This document shows, piece after piece, positions 1 through 9,344 of a stretch of 40,141 nt of DNA; positions within the stretch are counted from its first letter, which is position 1; every line of letters starts with the position of its first letter. Origin of the DNA: Stentor coeruleus (taxonomy: Eukaryota; Ciliophora; Heterotrichea; Heterotrichida; Stentoridae); NCBI GenBank assembly GCA_001970955.1, contig MPUH01000687.1:1-40141 (forward strand), written 5' to 3'. The position numbers and the translations under genes are program-made. The notes under the pieces are model-generated. The model searched no databases and was not told the DNA's origin. It saw only the letters and a program-made list of their open reading frames with translations.

Positions 1-810
1 ATTATTATAGGATTTATTATGGATACAAAAAAAAATATCTAGCCCAATAATATTCAAATCAAAAAGTGTGAGTTTGTAAAGAGATCTCAAGTTATCAAAA
101 TTCTTTAATATTAAAATTAAAAGCTGAGCTGTTGAGAATTTTTTTACATAAATATTCTAATAATAAAATACTAACTGACTTTATTATCAATAAGTTCGAA
201 AATAAAAAACTGACGATTTTATCAATAAGTTCGAAAAAAAAAATCTGAAGAATTGCTGAAAAGCACTGAAAAATAACTGAGAAAAATTTAATACTAAGAA
301 TTTACTAACAGCAAATGTTCAATCCATGCAGTTAAGTACCCTTTTGTAGAAAAATTGAACCCTAAAAACTTGCTTATATATTCTAATACCTTAATAAATT
401 ATCCTGCAATATTCTGGACTTGGCTAAATATTAACTCTAGATAGGCTTAGTCTGGAGGTAAAATCACATATTTATAGTGAAATAAGTTTTTATCAGTATA
501 TGAGATGGAATGATCATCTTAACTGCTTGAAAGACATAAGATTATGATAAAAATCAACTCTTACAGTCCCTGTAAGGAATAATTATGATAAAATTGAAGT
601 AGTAAAATATTTTAGATGCCAATATTCTTGTTTACTAGGGCTATGTCGAATTAGAAATGAAAATAGTTTATGGTAAAATACTCTATCAAATGATCTAAAA
701 TAAATTAGAACTAATTAGAATAGGCTTTATTAGAGAAAAAAGTTAATTAGTAATCTAGACTACTTCCTTACTTTCTTGCTTCTTTTTTTGATTTTTTTGG
801 TTCTTGCGAT
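1..810. other. Gene-free AT-rich stretch
   Basis: I see no open frame of credible length or coding texture on either strand. There are short A/T homopolymers and a small imperfect repeat, 'tcaataagttcgaaaa', near 187 and 221. Nothing functional can be assigned. Confidence 0.6.
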
Positions 811-860
811 GCCAGAATGGCTGAGTGGTTAAGAGCTTTGCTTTGGATAAAAGCAAACTT
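811..860 (+). pseudogene. Orphan tRNA 5' half (Ser/Leu-like), probable tRNA relic
   Basis: The stretch begins like a class II tRNA: a 7-nt acceptor strand GCCAGAA, then TG, then a D-arm GCT..AGC around GAGTGGTTAAG, which contains a good Pol III A box (TGGCTGAGTGGTT). It is followed by a hairpin, TTTGCTT/AAGCAAA, in the anticodon-arm position. The loop does not give a clean 7-nt anticodon loop with U33. No matching T-arm/B box (GGTTCRANNCC) and no 3' acceptor strand complementary to GCCAGAA is found in the next 150 nt. I therefore call it a truncated or dead tRNA gene and do not assign an amino acid. An open frame runs through it from 817 but has no coding texture. Confidence 0.5.
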
Positions 861-1609
861 AGGATCATTATGGAGAACCTGTGATTTTAATATTTATTAC
901 AAATGCCAGGCAGTAATTTTAGAATCTCCTCTTTCAGTCGCCAACTTCGAAGAATTTTTGACTAATTCTTCAATAAAAAATTTCTGTTGCTTTTCCTACA
1001 ACATAAGGAGTTGGGGCAGAAAGCTTTCCAATATTCTTATCATTTTGAATAATTTTTTTAACTCTTGTCTTTTTAAATCTTACAGCTGAAAGATTTAGAA
1101 TTGACTTTTTTTTCATGTAAAAACATTATAAATGGTGGCCTTTTATGCTTGATTTTGCCAAGAATATGCTTTAAAATGTGTGCTAGATAAATCAAATATG
1201 ATTAGATAAGTTTGTTTTCTTTGTGAAATTATCTTATGCTTGATATTTGGATGTAGGATGCTAATTATAGATTTATGGGAAAATAATTTTGCATAAAATT
1301 TATAAATATCTTATCTGCTGCCAATTCTAAAAAAGTTGGTAATTTCTTTAGGTTGATTATGATTCTATAATAACTTATAAATCATAATATGAAATAACAG
1401 TGATTAGGTAAATTAATTAACTAAATTTTATTTAAGTTGCTGTAAATAGCCAAATAAAATCTAAAGATTTGAAAACACAGAAATCAGAACTATAAATGTA
1501 AATTAATAAGTTAAAAAAATAGTCTCTAACCTAAGCAATACTAATTAATATAATTTACTAACAAATATTTTATCACCTTCGATGAATTCTTAACTAAATT
1601 GTAATTTAT
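861..1609. other. Intergenic, nothing recognised
   Basis: AT-rich spacer downstream of the tRNA-like fragment and of the 3' end of the ALG3-like gene. I found no conserved protein similarity, RNA gene or repeat. Confidence 0.5.
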
Positions 1610-2878
1610 CTAACTATTTTTTTTTGTCTCCTTATCAGCACGATCTTTAAAGTATCTTGGCGTAACTTTTTCAAACGCAGAATCTAAAACATATATGAAA
1701 ACGAGATGTATAGCAAAAACCATGCAAGAAGAATAAAGTTTAGGTGGATATTGTTTATAAGCTACTTCTAACAAAACATACAAACCATATTTCCACCATT
1801 TTCTTGAACCATAGCAAATGAAAAAAGGTATAGTAAAAATATACCAAGTATAATATTGAATATGAAGTGATCTTGAAAAAAAAATACCAATAAAATGTGT
1901 TGTAAACATAGAATATGCAATAACTAAATATCAAATACGTTCAGGAGCAATTTTCGTCCCTTGAGGTGGATGTAAAAATTCTGCTAATGATGTAGGTAAA
2001 TTCAAAGATCTAAGTTTTTGAACAAATGTTTTACCATATGCAGCTTTTCTAAATAAAAATATAAGCAATAAAGTTACATGGAAGACTAACAAAGTGTTAT
2101 GGAATATTTTAGATACAAAAACTTCATTTGGTAAAAATTGCCAATATGCTGATTCTTTTTGATCAAATACTCTTGAAAAATCAAAAGCCATAGTAAAATA
2201 CCCTCTAGGATTAACTAATAAAAAAGGTATGGCAATTATTAACTGGAAAGCAATAATAAAAATAAGTGAACACAGTGTAAAAATATAATTATTTCCCCAG
2301 TTAATAATTAACAGCAAACCTGGAAGATACAAAAGAATATTCATTTTAATTGATAGAGATATAGAATAAAGAATAACTGCGCTTTTCCATTTATTGTCAA
2401 GGGCAAACAAAATACATAGATTCATAAATAGTATTGCTACAGGATCATTAAATAATCTAAGTAAATAAGTTGAATGCATTTTAAAAGACAGGCATAAGAT
2501 GAAAACACACCATTTTCCGACATGAGGTTCTAGTCTTTTATATATATTATTGACTATAATAAGGTTGATTAAATAGAAAGCTAAAAATACATATTGACCC
2601 ATCTAAATAAAAATTACTCTGACGCTGGTTCCCATATTGCATATGCTGTATATGATTGAGAATATATATAAAAACCCTGCTGGATAGACTAAAGGCCCGC
2701 TTGGACCTTTTAAGTTCAAATAGTTATAATCACCAGATAGAAATCCTCCTGTTTGAGCCATATATGCTTCCCAATCTACTTCAGTATATCCTCGAAAGTT
2801 TATAATAAACATTCCTCCAATCAGCTCTAGTATTAGTAAAACTCTGATATCAGTAAGCCATTCACTAAGTTTTACCAT
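1610..2878 (-). CDS. ALG3: ALG3-type Dol-P-Man alpha-1,3-mannosyltransferase (two 15-nt introns)
   Basis: Predicted ER-membrane mannosyltransferase that adds the first Dol-P-Man-derived mannose to Man5GlcNAc2-PP-dolichol in N-glycan precursor assembly. Exons are 2878-2618, 2602-1939 and 1923-1610. Splicing two 15-nt introns gives 1236 nt, about 411 residues, close to family length. Family hallmarks are visible: the N-terminal luminal segment with TEVDWEAYMAQ and GPSGPLVYPAGF, and the C-terminal FIGIFFSRSLHIQYYTWYIF. Many hydrophobic helices lie between them. Without splicing, each intron puts a stop in frame, and the spliced spacing before FIGIFFSRS matches the family better than read-through. 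The stop is TAG. The gene is divergent from the glycerol-3-phosphate dehydrogenase gene, with 337 bp between them. The identification is confident; activity is inferred from the family. Confidence 0.92.
1924..1938 (-). other. 15-nt intron 2 of ALG3-like gene
   Basis: GTATTTGATATTTAG on the minus strand splits a Leu codon. It introduces an in-frame TGA if unspliced. T9 and A10 match the other introns of this window. Confidence 0.88.
2603..2617 (-). other. 15-nt intron 1 of ALG3-like gene
   Basis: GTAATTTTTATTTAG on the minus strand, phase 0, after the Arg codon of SVR. The terminal TAG is in frame if unspliced. T9/A10 is conserved. Confidence 0.9.
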
Positions 2879-3215
2879 TTTATTACCTAATGAACTATTT
2901 TATATCTTAAATCCTAGAGCTTTAAAAACTTATAATTACAAAGTTCGGAAAAACTTTTCAGTTCTTTAATAAATTCAGATATAAAGCTCATAATTTTATC
3001 AAAAAAAAAAATCATTTGAATCTAATTTAAACTTACGAAGATATGATTTCCTAGCTTTTAACTTATAATATTCAATAACAAAAATACAAAAAAAAATAAA
3101 AAACTCATGATATCGGTTTGGAAAAAATATTTTCTTACTTAATCATATATATGGATTTTTAAATTCTAAATACTCAGGCTGACTATTTAAACTTTCTGCC
3201 ATTAAATAATACAAT
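2879..3215. other. Divergent intergenic region, ALG3-like / GPD2-like
   Basis: The 337-bp AT-rich spacer lies between two divergently transcribed genes and must hold both 5' regions. There are A-runs and TATA-like strings, but no motif specific enough to call. Confidence 0.45.
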
Positions 3216-4940
3216 ATGAAAAAGCTTCTTTTTTCCGGGGCATTACTATATGGAGCTCATTACTACATTTCAAATATTCCACCTAAGTTGAACTACATCG
3301 GGACAAAAACTCGACAACGTGAAGAAAATTTGGAAAGTATGAAAAAGGAAACATATGATATTTTTATTATTGGTGGCGGAGCCACCGGAGCAGGAGTTGC
3401 ATTAGAGGCATCAACTCGTGGTTTAAAGTCTTGTTTGATTGATAAAGGTGATTTTGCAGGTCAAACTTCTAGTAAATCTACTAAGTTATTACATGGAGGA
3501 GTTAGATACCTTGATAAAGCTGTACATGGGGAAGAAATTTCTGCTAATATAAATTTAGTTCTTGAAGGTCTTAGAGAAAGAAGTACAATCTTAAAATCAG
3601 CACCATATATGACGTCATGGGTTGGTCTTGCAGTTCCTTGTACTTCTTATTTTGATTTAATCTATTTTTATTGTGGGCTACTTGCCTATCATATGATGGC
3701 TTTTACACAAAGTTTTTATGGGCCGTATATACCTTGGCCATACTTGAGTTTAAACAAAATGATTATACCTTATCTTAAAAATGACTTTAAAGGAAGTGTA
3801 GTGTATTATGATGGCCAAATGAATGATTGCAGATTATGTATTGAAGTATTACTTACTTCTGCAACAGATGAATATATTTCTAATTCTGTACCTTGCCATA
3901 TTGCAAATTATGTAGAGTTTGTAGATTTCACATGGGAAAAAGGTAAAATATCTGGGGCAAAAGTAAAAGATCTTGAGACTGGAAACATTTTTGAAATTAA
4001 AAGCAAAGTTGTTGTTAATTGTACTGGGCCATTCAGTGACAGAATACGTTTATTAGGTGGGTTAAAAGAAAAGCGTATAGTTCCAGGTAAGGGTTCTCAT
4101 GTAATTCTTCCAAGTAATTATGCACCAAAATCAACTGGAATGCTAATTCCTAAAACAAAAGACGGAAGAGTTTTATTTCTAGTCCCATGGGAAGGTCACA
4201 CAATCCTAGGCACAACAGATGAATTAGGAGAAGTCACTGAAACTTCAAAAATTTCTGATATGGAAAGGAAATTTTTAGTTGAAGAACTTAGTAAATACAT
4301 ATCAATCGCTCCCTATAAAATCAATCAAGATATTCTTGGCTCATTTTCTGGTGAAAGGCCTCTTGTAAAAGGTTTAGGGGGAAATACATCTAGTCTTTTA
4401 AGGACTCACGAAGTAGAAATTGCTGAATCAGGCCTTGTTTCTGTTTTAGGAGGAAAATGGACAACTTTTAGAGCAATGGGTGAAGAGGCTATAGATAAAG
4501 TTGTTGAAAACTTTGAATTTCATAACGCTAAAAAGTCTGTTACAAAAAATTTGGTATTTCTTAGAAACAAAGAAGATCCTGATCAAAAAATCAACTTGCC
4601 TAAATATATTAGTGAGAAAACTTTTGATTATCTTACTAATCATTATGGAAATCATGCTAATATAGTAGCGGCACTAGGAGAAAAAAAACTGATCAATAAT
4701 ATGCCTTTTATTGAAGGGGAAGTTAGATATGCTATTAAACATGAATATGCTTTGCATCCAATTGATGTTGTAGCCAGAAGAATTCGCTTGGCACTGATTG
4801 ATTACAAATCTTGCAAATTCGTTCTTAAGAAAGTAACTAGGATTATGGCAGAAGAACTAAATTGGACTGAAGCTAAAAAGGAAGCTGAATATGAGAAAAG
4901 CCTCAAGCATTTGAAAGTATTTATTTCTGATTCTAACTAA
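3216..4940 (+). CDS. GPD2: Mitochondrial FAD-dependent glycerol-3-phosphate dehydrogenase
   Basis: Oxidises sn-glycerol 3-phosphate to dihydroxyacetone phosphate and passes electrons to the quinone pool (glycerol-phosphate shuttle, inner mitochondrial membrane). The 574-residue frame starts with a short Lys-containing, hydrophobic segment (about residues 1-20), suitable as a mitochondrial targeting or anchoring sequence. The FAD Rossmann motif GGGATGAG is at about 53-60, followed by SSKSTKLLHGGVRYL (about 85-99), a GlpD/GUT2 signature. GERPLVKG and GGKWTTFRAMGEEA lie in the C-terminal half, and the DAO C-terminal domain follows. The calcium-binding EF-hands of animal GPD2 are absent, so length is between bacterial GlpD and yeast Gut2. 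A second Met at residue 42 begins just before the Rossmann strand, but the upstream start gives the targeting segment. Stop TAA; no intron detected. Confidence 0.95.
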   Translation: MKKLLFSGALLYGAHYYISNIPPKLNYIGTKTRQREENLESMKKETYDIFIIGGGATGAGVALEASTRGLKSCLIDKGDFAGQTSSKSTKLLHGGVRYLDKAVHGEEISANINLVLEGLRERSTILKSAPYMTSWVGLAVPCTSYFDLIYFYCGLLAYHMMAFTQSFYGPYIPWPYLSLNKMIIPYLKNDFKGSVVYYDGQMNDCRLCIEVLLTSATDEYISNSVPCHIANYVEFVDFTWEKGKISGAKVKDLETGNIFEIKSKVVVNCTGPFSDRIRLLGGLKEKRIVPGKGSHVILPSNYAPKSTGMLIPKTKDGRVLFLVPWEGHTILGTTDELGEVTETSKISDMERKFLVEELSKYISIAPYKINQDILGSFSGERPLVKGLGGNTSSLLRTHEVEIAESGLVSVLGGKWTTFRAMGEEAIDKVVENFEFHNAKKSVTKNLVFLRNKEDPDQKINLPKYISEKTFDYLTNHYGNHANIVAALGEKKLINNMPFIEGEVRYAIKHEYALHPIDVVARRIRLALIDYKSCKFVLKKVTRIMAEELNWTEAKKEAEYEKSLKHLKVFISDSN

Positions 4941-4966
4941 ACAGCGTACTAATTTTTATAAATATA

Positions 4967-6322
4967 TTACCTAGTTGATTCATAAAGTATATGCTTTCCC
5001 CAGTATTTGCGAATAAAAGCAAAAACTTTAGTTCTATTACTGTGATTCCAATCGTTTTCTTCATTTATCTCCCCTTGCAGATTAATAACTTCAGAAACTA
5101 ACAAAGAAAATCCTTGAGAATTCTGCATCCACGAACTCCTAGTTTCATTAATCGCATTTTCAAGCATTTTTTTCGCTGTGTTATAATCGTTATCCAATAA
5201 TTGAAACAGTATTCCAATCATTTTTTCTTTAAAATAATCAAGCATTACACCTTCATCAATTTCTATCTCTTCAATTATCCATCTCGATCCATAAACATCA
5301 ATAGTCCCACTGCATTCAAAACACTCAAACTTATGCGAAATCTTCGCTGTAATTTGGACTTTTTCATTGAAATCACAGCTTCCATTTTTAATGCTTAACA
5401 AGAAAACAATAGCAAGACTTTTTCCAAATTCTACTGATTTCGGATGCTCGAATATTTTAGGAAACTCTACAGGTAGACTAGAAGTTGCAGAAAATGTTAA
5501 CTGAATATTATGAATTTTCCCAGTAAGCACAGACTTACAAATATCTGGAAACTGTAAAGATAAGCTTCTGATATCATTCACTGAATAATAATTTCCTGTA
5601 AGTGAGTAAAAATTTAAAAGTTCTGAATCATGGATTAATCCTAACCCGATTGATGTGAAGCTAAACTCAAGATCTCTATATTCATCTAAGCTAATTTTCG
5701 CTCTATCTAATACAGAACAGGGATTTGGGTCTTGACTAGCTGCAAAAAGCATAACAGAAGCAATGTTATTAACGTAAATCCTATGCTTCAATACTTTTAA
5801 TGCTAGTCTTACCCCGTCTACTATTTCAGCTGATCCTGAACATATGAACTTTTTTATTATCATATCCAATTTAGTTTTGCCTGCTAAATTAGTTTTAACT
5901 AGCCCACATTGTTTTTTTACAAAGGAATTATAAGTTACAATACTCATACGATCATATTCTGTTAATTCATTCAATGTATAAGCTAAGCATTTCTTAATCT
6001 CGTCAAGCCATTGTTCAGAAATATTATTAGATAGATCGATGATAATTACTAAATCACATCCTAAACGTCCTGCTGGCAATGCACAATCAAAACTTAATAT
6101 AACTGGCAATTCAATAGGAAGTCCGCTTGTAAGGTGAATATAGTTAGTTGCGAAATTTAAAGATAGTTTGGAATTCGAAAGGAACTTTGAAAAAGATGCA
6201 GGGGTTACTGAAACAGGCTCGTCATCTTCTTGTAAAAATTTTCTGCTCACTTCAGAGCTAATATTAATTGATGAACTGCTATTTTTTGTTTCACAGCAAT
6301 CTTTTATCATTTTTGACCCCAT
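4967..6322 (-). CDS. VWA-domain protein with degenerate MIDAS
   Basis: The 451-residue protein carries a von Willebrand factor A-type fold at about residues 88-270. A hydrophobic strand CDLVIIID is followed by LSNN and an amphipathic helix, then MSIVTYNSF and a later strand VMLFAASQD. The metal-site motif DxSxS is here DLSNN (about 96-100), so the last Ser is replaced and divalent-metal binding may be weakened. The C-terminal half (about 270-451) has beta-rich then helical texture, as in plant and ciliate VWA proteins that often carry an N-terminal RING; no RING is visible here. The N-terminal 50 residues are Ser-rich and probably flexible. No signal peptide or membrane span is seen. The gene is convergent with the GPD2-like gene, 26 bp apart, and ends in TAG. 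The partner is unknown. Confidence 0.85.
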   Translation of the reverse strand: MGSKMIKDCCETKNSSSSINISSEVSRKFLQEDDEPVSVTPASFSKFLSNSKLSLNFATNYIHLTSGLPIELPVILSFDCALPAGRLGCDLVIIIDLSNNISEQWLDEIKKCLAYTLNELTEYDRMSIVTYNSFVKKQCGLVKTNLAGKTKLDMIIKKFICSGSAEIVDGVRLALKVLKHRIYVNNIASVMLFAASQDPNPCSVLDRAKISLDEYRDLEFSFTSIGLGLIHDSELLNFYSLTGNYYSVNDIRSLSLQFPDICKSVLTGKIHNIQLTFSATSSLPVEFPKIFEHPKSVEFGKSLAIVFLLSIKNGSCDFNEKVQITAKISHKFECFECSGTIDVYGSRWIIEEIEIDEGVMLDYFKEKMIGILFQLLDNDYNTAKKMLENAINETRSSWMQNSQGFSLLVSEVINLQGEINEENDWNHSNRTKVFAFIRKYWGKHILYESTR

Positions 6323-6340
6323 TTACGTGATTATTAAGTA

Positions 6341-6860
6341 TTAATTTATATCTTGTTGATTTATAAGTCAAATCCATTCAAAGTTAACATTTTTGTAAAC
6401 CAACTGATGCTTATTCATTGAATAAAATATATAAAAAGTAAAGTCTAAAGAATAACTACAAATATGAAAAGATTTCATTTTCATATCAATATCAATATTC
6501 ATTAAACCAAAAATATATGAAAAAATCTTANTTATTTCAAAATTTATGCATTTATTAATTTATATCTTGTTGATTTATAAGTCAAATCCATTCAAAGTTA
6601 ACATTTTTGTAAACCANTTCCATTCAAAGTTAACATTTTTGTAAACCAACTGATGCTTATTCATTGAATAAAATATATAAAAAGTAAAGTCTAAAGAATA
6701 ACTACAAACATTAAAAGATTTCATTTTCATATCAATATCAATATTCATTAAACCAAAAATATATGAAAAAATCTTAATTTGATCTGATTTAAACTAAAAA
6801 AAAAACTAGTAATAAATNAATTTGATCTGATTTAAACTAAAAAAAAAACTAGTAATAAAT
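6341..6860. repeat. Assembly-type direct duplications around three Ns
   Basis: The spacer between the VWA gene and the GTPase gene contains near-identical direct copies abutting single Ns at 6531, 6617 and 6818. For example, 'tttatatcttgttgatttat' occurs near 6344 and again near 6563, and 'gatctgatttaaactaaa' occurs on both sides of 6818. Copies differ by occasional bases, such as 'acaaatatgaaaag' against 'acaaacattaaaag'. The pattern fits unmerged overlapping contig ends, not a biological repeat. The true spacer is probably about half as long. Confidence 0.8.
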
Positions 6861-6935
6861 TTGACAAAATTAGGGGGGCTTATTTCTCTTGGTAAAAATA
6901 CTTACAAAAAAACTTCTATAAATTAGAAAAAAAAT

Positions 6936-8438
6936 ATGAAAAGCCAAATTCATCAAAAATTTTCTAGATTTCTAGAGGAAAACTCTCAATTATTCAATTC
7001 TTCAATAGGAAAAGAAATCACTGTATACATCGGAAACACTGGTTCAGGTAAAAGCACTTTAATAAATTATCTATGCAACATAGAACTTACCGTATCAAAC
7101 AACGATAATATTATTTTAAAAAACTCAAGCGATTATCACGCAATGAAAATTGGATGTTCATCAAGTTCACAAACATCTTCTCCTCAATTTGTCCAATACG
7201 GGGATATTTTACATTATGATTTTCCTGGATTTGGAGACACTCGTGGAGAAACTCAAAATCTTATAAATGGTTGTTTTATCAAAAATGTGATTGAAGGTGC
7301 TAAATTTTCAAGATTAATTATTGTTATAAGCATAGATGAAATCATTGCTCAAAGAGGTATGATTTTTAAAAATCTTATCAAAACTATAGCATTACTTATA
7401 CCTAATCAGCAAATTGAATATTTTAGTTCTTTGATAATTACAAAGACTAATCCAAGTTTAAGTCTTGAAGAAGTTATTAATTTTATAAAAAAGAAAATCG
7501 ATATTGAAAGCTTTGGGTATTGGTTAGAAAATGGAAAAATAAGTAAAATGTCTCAGCCTCAAAGGAAAATTATTAACCAAGATGATAAAGTTAGTATTTT
7601 AAGGATGATAAGAAGTACTAGAGCCAAGAAAATCAATGAAGTTAACATAAATTCCATGTTTTTAGTATCTGAAGTTGAAGATATAAAAGAAGTTTATTAT
7701 GAAGAGTTAAGCGATATAGCATCAGAAATTATTAAAAAGGCAAAAATGAAATACAATGATCCGATATCGAAAAAAGCATATTTTATGAATAAAATCAAAA
7801 GCGATTATCAGAGAAATATTGAAAACTCAGCACTTATATGCCTTTTAGTTCCTATTTATAGAAACATTTATAATCAAGTATTATATAATCATGAAATAAA
7901 ATTTTTTCTTCCACAAATACAACAGACAATTTTGTTATGTGAAAACTTAATTGAATCAGAAAAATCTAAGCAATTAGAAAAAAAAATCAAAATACTAGAA
8001 GAAGAAAAATGCCCAATAAAACCTGGAAGGTATCATATTGAAAATACATATTATAATGAATATTTGTTTGTTTCGGGAGATAAAAAAAATGGTGATAATG
8101 TTGTTGAAACTAGAAGTCAAATTTTAGGCAGATCAGAATTTCATTTAATAAAAAATTCTGAGGGATATTTGTTTTTTAATCCGCAATATAATAAGTATAT
8201 ATTTTTATCGGATAGTGATAAGATTAAAGGTGATAGAGTATTAGAGGCTCATAGCAATATTTTTAGCAAAAGTTACTTTGAGATACATAAAAAAGATCAA
8301 GGATTTGTTATTAAAAATATCAAGCATTCTGAGTATTTGTTTGTAAGTGGAGATATTATTAATGGGGACAGAGTAGTTGAAGGAAAGCAACGCATTGAAA
8401 AAAGAAGTTTTTTTAGATTTGTTGAGTTAGTAGGTTAG
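6936..8438 (+). CDS. P-loop GTPase fused to a C-terminal predicted beta-trefoil
   Basis: The 500-residue protein has two parts. The N-terminal G domain has a perfect Walker A, GNTGSGKST (about 33-41), a G3-like DFPGFGDTRG (about 95-104), and a G4-like TKTN (about 169-172, in place of TKxD/NKxD). This resembles the AIG1/septin-like TRAFAC GTPases, but I cannot assign a named family. A helical linker with the coiled-coil-like ESEKSKQLEKKIKILEEEK leads to three tandem repeats of about 45 residues (about 362-406, 407-455, 456-500). Each repeat has the pattern [EK]Y(L/I)F(V/L)S...GD.V.E....I..(R/K)S.F, as expected for a three-fold beta-trefoil (ricin/fascin-like lectin or actin-binding fold). Stop TAG; no signal peptide. 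The coordinates are well supported; the role is unknown. Confidence 0.88.
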   Translation: MKSQIHQKFSRFLEENSQLFNSSIGKEITVYIGNTGSGKSTLINYLCNIELTVSNNDNIILKNSSDYHAMKIGCSSSSQTSSPQFVQYGDILHYDFPGFGDTRGETQNLINGCFIKNVIEGAKFSRLIIVISIDEIIAQRGMIFKNLIKTIALLIPNQQIEYFSSLIITKTNPSLSLEEVINFIKKKIDIESFGYWLENGKISKMSQPQRKIINQDDKVSILRMIRSTRAKKINEVNINSMFLVSEVEDIKEVYYEELSDIASEIIKKAKMKYNDPISKKAYFMNKIKSDYQRNIENSALICLLVPIYRNIYNQVLYNHEIKFFLPQIQQTILLCENLIESEKSKQLEKKIKILEEEKCPIKPGRYHIENTYYNEYLFVSGDKKNGDNVVETRSQILGRSEFHLIKNSEGYLFFNPQYNKYIFLSDSDKIKGDRVLEAHSNIFSKSYFEIHKKDQGFVIKNIKHSEYLFVSGDIINGDRVVEGKQRIEKRSFFRFVELVG

Positions 8439-8795
8439 TAAACTTTTTATTATTCACTTTATTTACAGCTTTTAAGAAAATTAAAATGTGTGTTTAGAAT
8501 GTTTAAGGAAATATGGTCATGTATGGCAAAGACCTTCGTAAAGAAGTTTAATAAATGAAAGGTTCTTTATGAACTAAGATTTTAAAAATTTTAATCATTT
8601 TTTTTGAAATAATGAATGATTATAGACGTAAATATATATAGTATTCTAATTTTATGTGAAATTATTCAAGCATTTTCATCTGAACTTTCTTATATAAAAT
8701 ATTTACAAGAATTAGATTTAATGCTGATTAAAATGATATGATTTCACTGTCAACAAAAAATGAGCTACTAAAGAAAAAAATTTAACTTTCGATAC
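8439..8795. other. Spacer before transposase relic
   Basis: AT-rich, with no recognisable coding. It may include decayed 5' parts of the transposase relic that follows, but I cannot support this from readable residues. Confidence 0.4.
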
Positions 8796-9131
8796 ACAGA
8801 CAAAATTTTTTATGCTTAAAGTTGAAAATCAATCAAGAGAAACACTTTAAATATCATAAAATATTGCATAAAGCCCGGATAAATTATTTATACAGACCTT
8901 TGGCGTGACTAATCAACACTAAAAAATGAGAAAGAATTTAATTATACTCATGGAACAGTGAATAATAGTAAATATTTCAAGGAATCAATTACAAGAGTGC
9001 ATATTAATACTATCGAAGATATATGGAGCAAAAGCAAAGCCCTATATTCTTCCACAGAACAACAAAAAATATCACACTCATATTTTCGAATTTTTATGCA
9101 AAAAAAAACAACAAAAATGTTCTCTAGATGA
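8796..9131 (+). pseudogene. Merlin/IS1595 (ISXO2-like) transposase relic
   Basis: Read in one frame, this stretch shows the C-terminal half of an ISXO2-like DDE transposase. In order: TDKIFYA, NTLNIIKYCIKPG, IIYTDLWRD, YTHGTVNNSKYF and HINTIEDIWSKSK, then YFRIFM. These align in order and spacing with the family pattern 'ETLL.II..I.PG..I.TD.W', 'H.TVNHS..F', 'HTN.IE..W...K', 'YL.EFMWR'. The second catalytic Asp (TDLW) and the terminal NTIE motif are still readable. Stops interrupt the frame at 8817, 8823, 8880 and 8910, and it ends at 9131, so it is dead. Upstream zinc-ribbon and first-Asp regions and terminal inverted repeats were not found. Confidence 0.78.
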
Positions 9132-9344
9132 ATTTTCTTCGATTATCCTTACTAGGCCAAAAAATTACCCTATCTAATTTACAAAAATAAAAAATCATTT
9201 CACTTTATAACACCTTCAAAAATGAAAAAATTACCTTGAAATTAAATTTCCTTAATAAACTTTTGCTTAATCTTTTACATAAAAAAATTAAAACCCTTAA
9301 CTCCATCTCCAACATGCATTTCTTTAAAAAAATTAAGTCTAAAA

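Noticed and set aside
817..1089. 90-codon open frame on the plus strand
   Set aside because: It begins inside the tRNA-like fragment and has no coding texture or recognised motif.
1924..1938. TGA read as Trp in the ALG3-like gene, instead of an intron
   Set aside because: The sequence is a 15-nt GT...AG unit with the same T9/A10 as five others, and removing it restores the spacing before FIGIFFSRS expected for ALG3.
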